A stretch of 64,000 nt of DNA. It comes from Thermococcus sibiricus MM 739 (lineage in GTDB: Archaea; Methanobacteriota_B; Thermococci; Thermococcales; Thermococcaceae). A model generated the notes under the pieces. That model did not search any database and was not told where the DNA came from. It saw only the letters and a program-made list of their open reading frames with translations. The translations under genes were made by a program, and so were the position numbers. Positions 18,709-26,957 of this stretch are shown here, in pieces. How positions within the stretch are numbered: position 1 is the stretch's first letter; each line of letters starts with the position of its first letter. The DNA lies in NCBI RefSeq assembly GCF_000022545.1, contig NC_012883.1:372001-436000 (forward strand), read 5' to 3'.

Positions 18709-19779
18709 ATGAACAGGCTCAATAAATTTTTGGGATACCTCGAGGAGTACAGTGGGGCATTAATAACTCCGGGAACAAACCTTTACTATCTAACCGGAAT
18801 TTCTCCTCAGGCAACAGAAGAGAGGCTTTTCCTTTTGGTAATAAACAAAGGGGGTGAAAGCACTCTAATAGCACCCAAATTATATGAAAATGAAGTTGAC
18901 TGGGAGAGCACAATATTCTGGAGTGATGAGGAAGATCCCTATAAGCTCCTTAAAAAAGTCCTGACGTTGTTAAACTTAACGAGTGGTAGAATTCTGGTGG
19001 AGGATACAATGAGGGCGAGCTTTCTGATTAACATTGAGAAGCTTTTGAGAAACTACGAGCTTGTCCCCCTAAGCAATGTTACTAGGGAAATGAGAATGAG
19101 AAAAGACGAAGAAGAAATAAAGTTGATGAAAAAAGCAGCTCAGATAGCGGATGAAGTTTTCTATGAGATGATAAGTAGAGGCCTGGATGGCAAAAGTGAG
19201 AAGCAGGTGGCACTGGAGATTGAGTTTTTGATTCGAGAAAAGGGCGATGGGATCTCATTTGCTCCTATAGTTGCAGCTGGTGAAAATGCAGCAAATCCTC
19301 ACCATACTCCCAGTGAGAGGAAAATAAGACGTGGAGACATTGTGGTGCTCGACTTTGGAGCAAAATACAGAGGATACTGCTCAGATATAACACGAACCGT
19401 AGCAATTGGAGAGATTAATGAAAAACTCAGAGAGGTGTATGAAGTCGTTAGAGAGGCCCAAGAAAGGGCTTTTCAAACGGTTCGCGAGGGAATAAGGGCT
19501 AGGGAAGTTGATAGTGTAGCGAGAGAATACATATCGGCCAAAGGTTATGGAGAGTATTTCATTCATAGGACAGGCCACGGTTTGGGCCTGGATGTTCATG
19601 AAGAACCTTACATAGGCTCAAAAAATGAAAGGGTGCTCGAGAGGGGCATGACATTCACCATCGAACCCGGAATTTATATCTCCCAGCTTGGAGGAGTGAG
19701 GATAGAGGACGATGTTGTGGTAGAAGGGAAAAAAGGGAGAAGACTGACGAATGCAGAGAGAGAGTTAATAAAGCTTTGA
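18709..19779 (+). CDS. pepQ: Xaa-Pro dipeptidase (prolidase)
   Basis: A 356-residue M24B metallopeptidase that cleaves dipeptides with C-terminal proline. The creatinase-like N-terminal domain is followed by the pita-bread catalytic domain. The metal ligands are visible in order: VLDFGAKYRGYCSDITRT (two Asp), HRTGHGLGLDVHE (His), FTIEPGIY (Glu) and GGVRIEDDV (Glu). Length and sequence fit the dinuclear cobalt prolidase of Pyrococcus. TATA box CTTATAAAATTT near 18669-18680; the ATG follows GAGGTGATCTA. Its 3' end overlaps the convergent amidohydrolase by 15 bases. Confidence 0.95.
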   Translation: MNRLNKFLGYLEEYSGALITPGTNLYYLTGISPQATEERLFLLVINKGGESTLIAPKLYENEVDWESTIFWSDEEDPYKLLKKVLTLLNLTSGRILVEDTMRASFLINIEKLLRNYELVPLSNVTREMRMRKDEEEIKLMKKAAQIADEVFYEMISRGLDGKSEKQVALEIEFLIREKGDGISFAPIVAAGENAANPHHTPSERKIRRGDIVVLDFGAKYRGYCSDITRTVAIGEINEKLREVYEVVREAQERAFQTVREGIRAREVDSVAREYISAKGYGEYFIHRTGHGLGLDVHEEPYIGSKNERVLERGMTFTIEPGIYISQLGGVRIEDDVVVEGKKGRRLTNAERELIKL

Positions 19780-21285
19780 ACCTCCTACATACGCTTCCAG
19801 AACTTTTATATTTTTCAGTTCCCTTTCCTCCACCTCAAAGGGGTCTTTATCAACAATAATAAAGTCTGCGAGTTTCTCCTCTTCAAGTGTCCCGAGCTCA
19901 TTTTCGGAATGCATTATGTACGCGGAGCCATAGATGTAAAGATGCAGGGCTTCTTCAAGAGATACGCACTCTTCTTCTGTGTATTTGTAGGTCTCAATGC
20001 CCTCGAATTTCCCCCTAGTTACCGCTGCATACACCGTCTCCCACGGGTTTACTACCTCTATTGGAGAGTCTGTCCCAAAGCCTATTGGAATGCCTTTTTT
20101 GAGCATGCTGTTAAATGGGTAAATCCACTTGGCCCTCTCTTTTCCAACTCTCTGCACGGCCCACCAGTCACTTATCACGAATCTCGGCTGCACCGAGACC
20201 ACAACCCCAAGTTTTTTCATTCTCTCTATCTGATCCTCTCTGATAATTGAAGCATGCTCTATGCGGTATCTCTCTTCCCCAAATTTTTCATAAATGTCCA
20301 GCACCATGTCAATGGTTCTATCCCCTATTGCATGGACTGCCATTTGGAGACCTAGTTGTTGTGCTTCTTGAACGATTGTTTCTAGCTCTTCTTTGCTTAT
20401 ATTGGGATGGCCGCTTGTAGGAGCATCTTCATAGGGTTTAGAAAGCCATGCTGTTCGAGCTCCAAGGCTCCCATCAGCAAGAATCTTTATCCCCATGATC
20501 TTTACCCTCTTACTTCCAATATTTTTAGTAAGGCCAAGTTTTTTCAATTCCTCAAGAAGGGAGGGATTGAGGTATACAAACACCCTAATAGGGAGCTTTC
20601 CTTCGCTATCTAATTCCAAAAGTGCCCTAAGGCTTTTTTCGTTTACACTCACGAAGCCAATGCTTGTAACTCCTTGAGAGAGCGCAAACTTGGCTCCTTC
20701 TTCAATAAATTGTTTGTAGTCTTCAATCGTTAGATTTTGGTTGATTACATCTCTAACCCTCTCTAAAGCGTTTTCTTTTACTATTCCCCTTTCCAGATCT
20801 ACGTCTTCCCCTTCCTCAAGCCCTATGAGCTCAATTGCCTTTGTGTTTAGAACCGCCGCATGGAAGCATGTACGAGACAGAAATACCGGCCGGTCTTTAA
20901 TAACCTCATCTATGTCTTCCTTTGTTGGATATCGCCCCAAATCTTCTTGGTCCCATCCGAAGCCGAGAATCCATGTTGTCTTCACGCTTTCTGCATATTT
21001 TTTGAGCTTTTCCTTAAACTCATCGATACTAGTTGTTCCATTGAGATCCAACATGTGCAGAGACTGACCGAGGGAGTTTAGGTGCGTATGAGAATCTATA
21101 AACCCCGGCAAAATCGTTTTTCCTTGAAGGTCTATTATCTCTCCTCCAAGTTCTTTGACAATTTTGGTAGCTTTTTTGCTATCTCCAACATAGAGTATTT
21201 TCTCATGTGCTATTACAATTCCATCTGCAACTTTCTTTGGTTGAAAAGATGTGTAGATTTTTCCGTTGACAAAGGCATGGATCAA
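19765..21285 (-). CDS. Amidohydrolase family protein (YtcJ-like)
   Basis: About 506 residues of the metal-dependent amidohydrolase superfamily, YtcJ-like group. Metal motifs: GFIDSHTHLNSLG near residue 58, a mid-protein MAVHAIGDR, EHASII, and GTDSPIE near the C-terminal third. The substrate is unknown; relatives act on amides or N-acyl compounds. The longest frame starts at an ATG at 21309, but a GGGTGAG Shine-Dalgarno lies six bases before a TTG at 21285. Starting there gives LIHAFVNGKIYTS, matching the usual N-terminus of this group, so I choose the TTG. TATA box ATATAAATAAA lies near 21311-21322. Confidence 0.8.
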   Translation of the reverse strand: MIHAFVNGKIYTSFQPKKVADGIVIAHEKILYVGDSKKATKIVKELGGEIIDLQGKTILPGFIDSHTHLNSLGQSLHMLDLNGTTSIDEFKEKLKKYAESVKTTWILGFGWDQEDLGRYPTKEDIDEVIKDRPVFLSRTCFHAAVLNTKAIELIGLEEGEDVDLERGIVKENALERVRDVINQNLTIEDYKQFIEEGAKFALSQGVTSIGFVSVNEKSLRALLELDSEGKLPIRVFVYLNPSLLEELKKLGLTKNIGSKRVKIMGIKILADGSLGARTAWLSKPYEDAPTSGHPNISKEELETIVQEAQQLGLQMAVHAIGDRTIDMVLDIYEKFGEERYRIEHASIIREDQIERMKKLGVVVSVQPRFVISDWWAVQRVGKERAKWIYPFNSMLKKGIPIGFGTDSPIEVVNPWETVYAAVTRGKFEGIETYKYTEEECVSLEEALHLYIYGSAYIMHSENELGTLEEEKLADFIIVDKDPFEVEERELKNIKVLEAYVGGSKLY

Positions 21286-21371
21286 TTTACTCACCCATAA
21301 TTTTTTCATTATTTTATTTATATCATTGATGGTGGGGAAAAAGTCTTAAAGAGTGAGATTAATAATGAAAT

Positions 21372-21428
21372 AACCGATGACGAGCGGTTTCGGAACTGAA
21401 GGGTGATGTGACCAGCTATCGCTGAGGC
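21372..21428 (+). ncRNA. C/D box guide RNA (2'-O-methylation)
   Basis: All four boxes are present in order: C (CGATGA, 21375-21380), D' (CTGA, 21396-21399), C' (TGATGT, 21404-21409) and D (CTGA, 21422-21425). Spacers are 15 bases from C to D', 4 from D' to C' and exactly 12 from C' to D, the canonical archaeal architecture. The guide before D, GACCAGCTATCG, is complementary to CGAUAGCUGGUU of 23S rRNA (11 Watson-Crick pairs plus one G-U). By the five-bases-upstream rule it would methylate the second A of that target (CGAUA). The guide before D' is complementary to UUCCGAAACCGC, target not identified. It lies alone in the amidohydrolase-ftsY gap, on the ftsY strand. Confidence 0.88.
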
Positions 21429-21432
21429 TCAT

Positions 21433-21443
21433 ATTTATAAATT
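21433..21443 (+). promoter_or_regulatory. TATA box of ftsY
   Basis: ATTTATAAATT lies 31-41 bases before the ftsY ATG, just downstream of the D box of the guide RNA. ftsY transcription is therefore probably independent of the guide RNA. Confidence 0.6.
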
Positions 21444-21474
21444 CGGTCGGTAATCATAAGCCCGGTGAAGATAA

Positions 21475-22377
21475 ATGTTCGGGAAACTTAAGGAAAAATT
21501 AAGCTTATTCGTTGATAAAGTTGCTCAGACTGAAATAAGCGAAAAGGACGTTGAGAATGCCCTTTGGGACCTTGAACTGGAACTCTTAGAGGCAGATGTT
21601 GCATTGGAAGTCGTAGATGAGCTCAAGGAGAGAATAAAGGAAAAGCTTGTGGGCCAAAAGGTTAAGATAGGTACTAACAAAAGGAATATTGTTGAAAACG
21701 CTGTTAGAGATGCTGTTTTGGAAGTTTTAACCCCTGAAAGGCATATAGATCTTTTGGAAATGATAAAGTCAAAGGAAGAAAAGCCATTTGTAATAGTTTT
21801 TGTAGGGTTCAATGGAGGCGGAAAAACAACTACAATAGCAAAACTGGCCAACTGGCTTAAGAAAAATGGTCTAAGTGTTGTTATAGCTGCAAGTGATACC
21901 TTTAGGGCCGGTGCAATAGAACAGGTGGAAGAACATGCAAAAAGAGTTGGAGTTAAGGTTATTAAGCATGGATATAAGTCGGATCCAGCTGCAGTAGCGT
22001 ATGATTCCATAGAACATGCAAAGGCAAGAGGTATCGATGTAGTTTTAGTTGACACCGCTGGAAGAAATGAATTAAACAGAAACCTGATGGATGAAATGAA
22101 AAAAATAGCAAGAGTCACTAAGCCTGATCTTGTTATTTTTGTTGGAGATTCCCTCGCTGGAAATGCCATATTAGAGCAGGCAAGGCAGTTCAATGAGGCA
22201 GTTAAGATAGATGGAGTTATTTTAACAAAACTAGATGCAGATGCAAGAGGGGGAACAGCTCTAAGTGTAAGTCATGCTATTGGGGCTCCGATACTTTTTG
22301 TTGGGATTGGCCAAGGATATGATGATTTGATACCCTTTGATGAAAAATGGATACTGGAGAAGATCTTCGGTGAGTGA
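21475..22377 (+). CDS. ftsY: Signal recognition particle receptor FtsY
   Basis: A 300-residue SRP GTPase that receives the SRP-ribosome complex at the membrane. The NG domain is complete: four-helix N domain (residues 1-95), P-loop [10 protein letters not shown] at about 111-120, DTFRAGA, DTAGR and [10 protein letters not shown] guanine-recognition region. As usual in Thermococcales, the acidic A domain of bacterial FtsY is absent. The ATG at 21475 follows GGTGAAGATAA. Its last codons overlap the leader of the MarC gene, suggesting coupling. Confidence 0.96.
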   Translation: MFGKLKEKLSLFVDKVAQTEISEKDVENALWDLELELLEADVALEVVDELKERIKEKLVGQKVKIGTNKRNIVENAVRDAVLEVLTPERHIDLLEMIKSKEEKPFVIVFVGFNGGGKTTTIAKLANWLKKNGLSVVIAASDTFRAGAIEQVEEHAKRVGVKVIKHGYKSDPAAVAYDSIEHAKARGIDVVLVDTAGRNELNRNLMDEMKKIARVTKPDLVIFVGDSLAGNAILEQARQFNEAVKIDGVILTKLDADARGGTALSVSHAIGAPILFVGIGQGYDDLIPFDEKWILEKIFGE

Positions 22378-22379
22378 TA

Positions 22380-23018
22380 ATGGAGCTGCTTTTATTTTTT
22401 AGAACCTTTCTTTATGTGTTTGGAACTCTCTTTGCAGTGATGAACCCTATTGGGGCAGTTCCAGTGTTTTTATCTATTATTCAACACTGTAAATCCTATG
22501 AAGGAATGATAAGCCTAGCAAAGAGAACATCTGTGGCTGTTTTTGTGACTTTAACAGCTTTTGCACTTTTGGGTGAGTGGATATTCAAGTTTTTCGGTTC
22601 TACAATAGATGCATTTGCAATTGCAGGAGGAATTTTACTTTTCAGAATGGCCTTGGAGATGTTGAGTGGTAACTTATCAACTGTGAAGATAAGTCATGAG
22701 GAGGAAGAGGAAGCGGTAAATTTAAGCGAGATCGCTATAGTCCCCTTGGCAATCCCCTTGATATCTGGTCCCGGTTCAATAACTACCGTGATGATACACA
22801 TGGCAAAAAATGCCAGCTATTTAGGGAAAGCAGCTGTAATGCTTGCTATTCTTATCACAAGCTTCCTAGTTTACGTAGTGCTTAGGTCAGCGGAAAAAGT
22901 GCAACAAAGGCTCGGTAAAGTTGGAATAAGGCTTATAACAAGAATGATGGGACTTATATTAGCTTCAATGGCTGTTCAGCTTGTAATCAATGGAATTAAA
23001 GGAGCTTTTGGACTCTAA
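22380..23018 (+). CDS. MarC/SnatA-family membrane transporter
   Basis: A 212-residue membrane protein with six predicted helices. Signatures of the family are FAVMNPIGAVPVFLSI near the N-terminus and the related repeat LAIPLISGPGSITTVM in the second half, reflecting an inverted two-fold repeat. A Thermococcus relative (SnatA) was described as a small neutral amino acid transporter; here that function is inferred by family. Charged loop EEEEEAV between the halves. The ATG at 22380 lies just after the ftsY stop and follows GGTGAGTGATA. Confidence 0.85.
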   Translation: MELLLFFRTFLYVFGTLFAVMNPIGAVPVFLSIIQHCKSYEGMISLAKRTSVAVFVTLTAFALLGEWIFKFFGSTIDAFAIAGGILLFRMALEMLSGNLSTVKISHEEEEEAVNLSEIAIVPLAIPLISGPGSITTVMIHMAKNASYLGKAAVMLAILITSFLVYVVLRSAEKVQQRLGKVGIRLITRMMGLILASMAVQLVINGIKGAFGL

Positions 23019-23038
23019 TCGCAAATTTTTTAAATTTT

Positions 23039-23052
23039 TTAGGTAGACCTAA
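23039..23052. promoter_or_regulatory. Palindromic operator TTAGGT-AG-ACCTAA before metal ABC genes
   Basis: A perfect six-base inverted repeat with a two-base spacer, directly between the AT-rich promoter (TTTTTTAAATTTTTT) and the ribosome-binding site of the ABC ATPase gene. The half-site resembles DtxR/MntR/IdeR-type metal-regulator operators. Location and symmetry support a repressor site; the regulator is not in the window. Confidence 0.6.
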
Positions 23053-23066
23053 TTGAAGGTGAGAAT

Positions 23067-23849
23067 TTGATAATTGCGGAAAACTTGACTATCTATTATG
23101 ATAGGCAGAAAGCAGTCGAAAATGTAACATTTAAACTAGATAGTGATCAAACTCTTCTTTTACTTGGGCCTAATGGGGCAGGTAAGACTACTCTTTTAAG
23201 AGCAGTTGCAGGCCTTCATCAAAACTATAAAGGAACCCTTTTAGTCTTTGGAAAGCCTCCCATTGAGAGCAGGAATGTTATCTCCTACGTTCCCCAAAGT
23301 TATTCTTTGAATGAAAGAGTGCCCTTAACAGTAATTGAAGTAGTTGCTATGGGGGCATTATACAAAAGAGGTCTCATGCACTTTAATATCCCAAGAAATC
23401 TTTTAAGGGAGGCAACAGAGGCACTGGAGTTTGTAGGCCTTGGAAGTTTAAAAGATAAAAGGTTTTCAGAACTTAGTGGTGGTCAAAAGCAGAGAGTATT
23501 GCTTGCTAGGGCACTTATCTCTAAACCTAAGCTTCTCCTTCTGGATGAACCATTATCTGCCCTTGATCCCAGCGCGAGGGTAGAGGTGGTTTCGGTACTT
23601 GCGAAAATAAAGCAGGAGATAGGATTAGCAATGATCATAACAACACATGACCCAAATCCTCTAACAGAAATAGGGGATAAGATAATGCTCCTCAATAAGG
23701 AGTTGATAGCATTTGGTTCTCCAGAGGAAGTTCTCAGAGATGAAATAATTACCAAAGTTTATGGTTCACAATCCAAGGCTATTAAAGTGGGAAAAAGAAT
23801 GTATTGCTTTATAGGTGATGTCCATCTGCACAGGGGGGAGAGAAAGTGA
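23067..23849 (+). CDS. Metal ABC transporter ATP-binding protein
   Basis: A 260-residue ABC ATPase of the Zn/Mn importer family (ZnuC/MntB-like). Walker A GPNGAGKTT at about residues 34-42, Q-loop VPQSYS, signature LSGGQKQR at about 136-143, Walker B LLLLDEP, switch histidine TTHD. Starts with TTG at 23067, eight bases after AAGGTGAG; no better start exists in frame. It overlaps the permease start by four bases. No substrate-binding protein is encoded next to it, so that subunit must lie elsewhere. Metal specificity (Zn, Mn or Fe) cannot be read from sequence. Confidence 0.9.
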   Translation: MIIAENLTIYYDRQKAVENVTFKLDSDQTLLLLGPNGAGKTTLLRAVAGLHQNYKGTLLVFGKPPIESRNVISYVPQSYSLNERVPLTVIEVVAMGALYKRGLMHFNIPRNLLREATEALEFVGLGSLKDKRFSELSGGQKQRVLLARALISKPKLLLLDEPLSALDPSARVEVVSVLAKIKQEIGLAMIITTHDPNPLTEIGDKIMLLNKELIAFGSPEEVLRDEIITKVYGSQSKAIKVGKRMYCFIGDVHLHRGERK

Positions 23850-24667
23850 TTCCAGAATATTTGTTTAGGGCCCTCCTGGGTGGTATAATGGTGAGCATTT
23901 TGTTAGGTATGCTAAGTCCTTTGATAAATATGCGGGGCTTAGCATTCTTAACGCATGCTACTTTTCACTCTCTTCTCTTTGGAGCAGTTTTGGGCATGAT
24001 ACTTGGGCTGATTTTTGAAAATTCCTCTTTAATACTTTGGGTAGCATTAGTAATAACAATATTCGTAGTTGCTTCAATAGCCTTTCTAGAAGAAAAAGGT
24101 TTTAGTAGTGATACGGCAATAGGAATAATAGCGAGCTTCATAGCTGGATTTACAGTTTTGGCCTTTGGGATTTTGTATAAAGTCATGGCCACTAGGCCTT
24201 ATTTTGCTCTCTCCCAAAGCATAGTTTCTTACCTCACAGGGGAGCTTTTCTTGATCACCATTAATGACCTTCTTTTCTTGGTTTTAGGAGGAGCATTGAT
24301 ATTTTTTGTCATGCTGTTGTTTTATAGGGATTTCTTATATGTGAGCTTTGATGCTGAGGGCCTTGAAAGTTATTCTGGAAATGCAAAGCTCTATCTTACT
24401 CTCCTTTACATAATAGTCGGAGCTACAGGAGCGTTGATAGTTAGGACTGTTGGATTAATTACCCTACAAGTTATCGCTGTTTTACCCGGTGCAATAGCGT
24501 TAATGCTTAGTAATGATCTTAGAAAGATTCTAGGAATTAGTTTAGCTTTAACACTCTCCATTCAAATACTTTCCATAATATTGGCATATCTTACAAACAT
24601 TCCACCAAGCGGAATAGCTACAATAATGCTTGGATTTGTTTATGGGGGTTTGGTTCTCAGGAGGTAG
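23846..24667 (+). CDS. Metal ABC transporter permease
   Basis: A 273-residue membrane protein of the ABC-3 family (ZnuB/MntC-like) with about eight helices. It starts with GTG at 23846 inside the ATPase stop codon (GTGA overlap). The family pattern LSPLINMRGLAFLTHATFHSLLFGAVLG in helices 1-2 and the coupling segment near TVGLITLQVIAVLPGAIALML are visible. It should form the transmembrane dimer for the ATPase upstream. The palindrome at 23039 probably controls both. The rnhB gene follows after four bases and may be part of the transcript. Confidence 0.9.
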   Translation: MIPEYLFRALLGGIMVSILLGMLSPLINMRGLAFLTHATFHSLLFGAVLGMILGLIFENSSLILWVALVITIFVVASIAFLEEKGFSSDTAIGIIASFIAGFTVLAFGILYKVMATRPYFALSQSIVSYLTGELFLITINDLLFLVLGGALIFFVMLLFYRDFLYVSFDAEGLESYSGNAKLYLTLLYIIVGATGALIVRTVGLITLQVIAVLPGAIALMLSNDLRKILGISLALTLSIQILSIILAYLTNIPPSGIATIMLGFVYGGLVLRR

Positions 24668-24671
24668 GAAT

Positions 24672-25346
24672 ATGAAACTTGGAGGAATAGATGAAGCTGG
24701 GAGAGGGCCTGTAGTAGGGCCACTTGTTATAGCTGCTGTAGTTATTGATGAATCAAAAATTGAAAAGTTTGAGGCCTTGGGGGTTAAGGACTCAAAGAAG
24801 TTGAGCCCAAAGAAAAGGGAGGAACTCTTTGAGAAGATAATAGAACTTGTTGATGATTATTTCATACTTGAACTATCTCCGGAGGATATAGATAAGAGGG
24901 AAGGAACAATGAATGATTTTGAGGTTGAAAACTTTGCTAAAGTTTTGAACTCTCTTAAAATTAAGCCTGATCTTGTTTATATAGATGCAGCTGACGTGAA
25001 CGAAGAGCGATTTGGGATTGTTGTAAGGGAAAAACTCTCTTTCTATCCAAAAATAATAGCGGAACATAAAGCAGATTCTAAGTACATCCCCGTAGCTGCT
25101 GCTTCAATACTCGCTAAAGTTACAAGAGACAAGGCAATAGAAAGACTCAAAGAAATTTATGGAAATATAGGTTCAGGGTACCCGAGTGATCCCATTACAA
25201 GAAAGTTTTTGGAAGAATACTACAAAGAACACGGAAGCTTCCCTCCTGTGGTGAGGAGAAGCTGGAAAACATTGAAAAAGATTGAAGAAAAGTTACAAAA
25301 AGAAAAGAATCAATCTAACCTCTTAAATTTCTTAAAAAAGTCCTAA
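24672..25346 (+). CDS. rnhB: Ribonuclease HII
   Basis: A 224-residue enzyme cutting RNA in RNA-DNA hybrids and at single ribonucleotides in DNA. The acidic active site is visible: GGIDEAGRGPVVGPL (Asp, Glu), LVYIDAADVN (Asp) and HKADSKYIPVAAASILAKVTRD (Asp). The Gly-Arg-Gly that recognises the RNA-DNA junction is present. The frame opens earlier at 24630, but the ATG at 24672 (MKLGGIDEAG) is the family start with AGGAGGTAGGAAT before it. The C-terminus overlaps the convergent glycosyltransferase gene by about 30 bases. Confidence 0.95.
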   Translation: MKLGGIDEAGRGPVVGPLVIAAVVIDESKIEKFEALGVKDSKKLSPKKREELFEKIIELVDDYFILELSPEDIDKREGTMNDFEVENFAKVLNSLKIKPDLVYIDAADVNEERFGIVVREKLSFYPKIIAEHKADSKYIPVAAASILAKVTRDKAIERLKEIYGNIGSGYPSDPITRKFLEEYYKEHGSFPPVVRRSWKTLKKIEEKLQKEKNQSNLLNFLKKS

Positions 25347-26889
25347 AACTTCCAATCTTATCCCATAACCATATTAAGATCTCTTTTATCCACTCCCAGT
25401 AAATTCTGAGAGAGTTCTCAAAGTACTCCCATTTTATTATATCATAGGCCATTACTCCCAAAGTAACTGCTCCTGCTGGCACTAATGGCGTTGCATAGAA
25501 GCTAAATTGAGTTTTACCTCCCAAAAGCCATTGTAAACCATAAAAAGCTATTGTGCTCCAAAAGATTCCGAAGGGTATTAAGAGTTTTTTTCTTCTTATG
25601 GCGGCATATGGGATTGCAAATATGAACACTGCCATGGAGAGCATTAGGATAGGATCAGTGACTGCAAAGATATCTGGATTATAATGGAACGCAAAAGGCC
25701 TTAAGCTTATAAACCATTCCCAGAAGGGTGAATTTGCCGGATGACTGCCTTTGTAGCTCAGGTGCCATCCAAAACTTCCAATAAAATCTGAAAGCCAGGG
25801 AAAGAAGCCTATGCTAGCAATTATGGGAATCTGCGGAATTAAGAATCCTGTTACCGGGAGGAGAAATAGCGAGGTGAATAGCTTTTTAAGTTCGATTTTG
25901 GATTTTAAGGTTTTTATTAGTATAATTGGATAAGAAAATGCTCCATTCAATTTTGTAGCTGCTGCAAGGCCAATAGAAATACCACTGGAATTGTATTTTT
26001 CTGAAATTAAAAGATACATGAAAAGGGTTGTAAAGAATGCTACGTGAATATCAAGCATGCCTGTTAAAGATGTGGCATATAATAGAGGATCAAAAGCGGA
26101 GAATACTAATGCTATAAAACTTGCTAAATAGCTTCTTGCTATTCTGTAGGTTGCTAGGAGCACGAGTATATTTATTATGACATGTTCTATCAGGCCAGGC
26201 AAGCGCCAAAAAATGGGTTTGTCTTCTATGAGCATTCCCAACATTATAATATCTTTTCCTAGGAATGGGTGTTCTGTGTTGAGGTAGTTTTGGATGTTTT
26301 CTTTGTCTGGATAGCGAAAGCCCTTTACAATATCAACTCCATCAATCTTCTTCACTTCTTCTATAAAACTCTCAATATTCTCTTTTGGAATTTCATAATA
26401 AACCCCCGGAAAGTTAGAATATGGTTTATAGTAAGTATAATTGTATTTCCTAGCTATCGGTTCAATTTTAAACTTAATTTGATCAAAATCTGAGGCCTGA
26501 GTTCTGTTTAAGGGTATGAAATCAAGTTTTATCCCAAGTTTTGATAGAAGGGGAGGGGTTTGAGGATTCACATTTCTTGTATAGGGTCTTTCAAATTCGA
26601 ATCCAAGTACACTAACTTTTACGTACCCTTTTATTATTGTTCCTGTCGATATGATGTTTATACCTTCTGAATTTGTTGTTTTGTTTACATAATGTAGCTC
26701 GATTCCAAGGCGGTGAAGGACGTTTCTAGCGGCTGGAATGTACCATACTTCGTCTCCGATATAATCATGAAGTTCTGTGCTTGAAGCTTTTTCATATGAA
26801 TACCAGAAAGTTCCAAGTATTATTAGGGCCACCAATGCAAAGTAAAGCTTTTTCTTCATTCCCATCATTTTTATCCCACTAAATTTCAT
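25315..26889 (-). CDS. Membrane glycosyltransferase, GT39/PMT type
   Basis: About 524 residues: an N-terminal anchor helix (LYFALVALIILGTFWYSY), then a first extracellular loop with YIGDEVWYIPAARNVL, the acidic motif of dolichyl-phosphate-sugar-dependent (PMT/ArnT-like) transferases. A soluble insert and about ten membrane helices follow. It probably transfers a sugar from a lipid carrier outside the membrane. The frame is open far upstream to 27102, but AAGGAGGTTCG sits just before the ATG at 26889, and starting further up would run into the divergent gene at 26958. Acceptor unknown. Confidence 0.85.
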   Translation of the reverse strand: MKFSGIKMMGMKKKLYFALVALIILGTFWYSYEKASSTELHDYIGDEVWYIPAARNVLHRLGIELHYVNKTTNSEGINIISTGTIIKGYVKVSVLGFEFERPYTRNVNPQTPPLLSKLGIKLDFIPLNRTQASDFDQIKFKIEPIARKYNYTYYKPYSNFPGVYYEIPKENIESFIEEVKKIDGVDIVKGFRYPDKENIQNYLNTEHPFLGKDIIMLGMLIEDKPIFWRLPGLIEHVIINILVLLATYRIARSYLASFIALVFSAFDPLLYATSLTGMLDIHVAFFTTLFMYLLISEKYNSSGISIGLAAATKLNGAFSYPIILIKTLKSKIELKKLFTSLFLLPVTGFLIPQIPIIASIGFFPWLSDFIGSFGWHLSYKGSHPANSPFWEWFISLRPFAFHYNPDIFAVTDPILMLSMAVFIFAIPYAAIRRKKLLIPFGIFWSTIAFYGLQWLLGGKTQFSFYATPLVPAGAVTLGVMAYDIIKWEYFENSLRIYWEWIKEILIWLWDKIGSFRTFLRNLRG

Positions 26890-26957
26890 TCGAACCTCCT
26901 TAAATTCTTTTGCACAAATCTTTAAAAATTTAAGAGATAGGAAACAACGGTGGGAAA

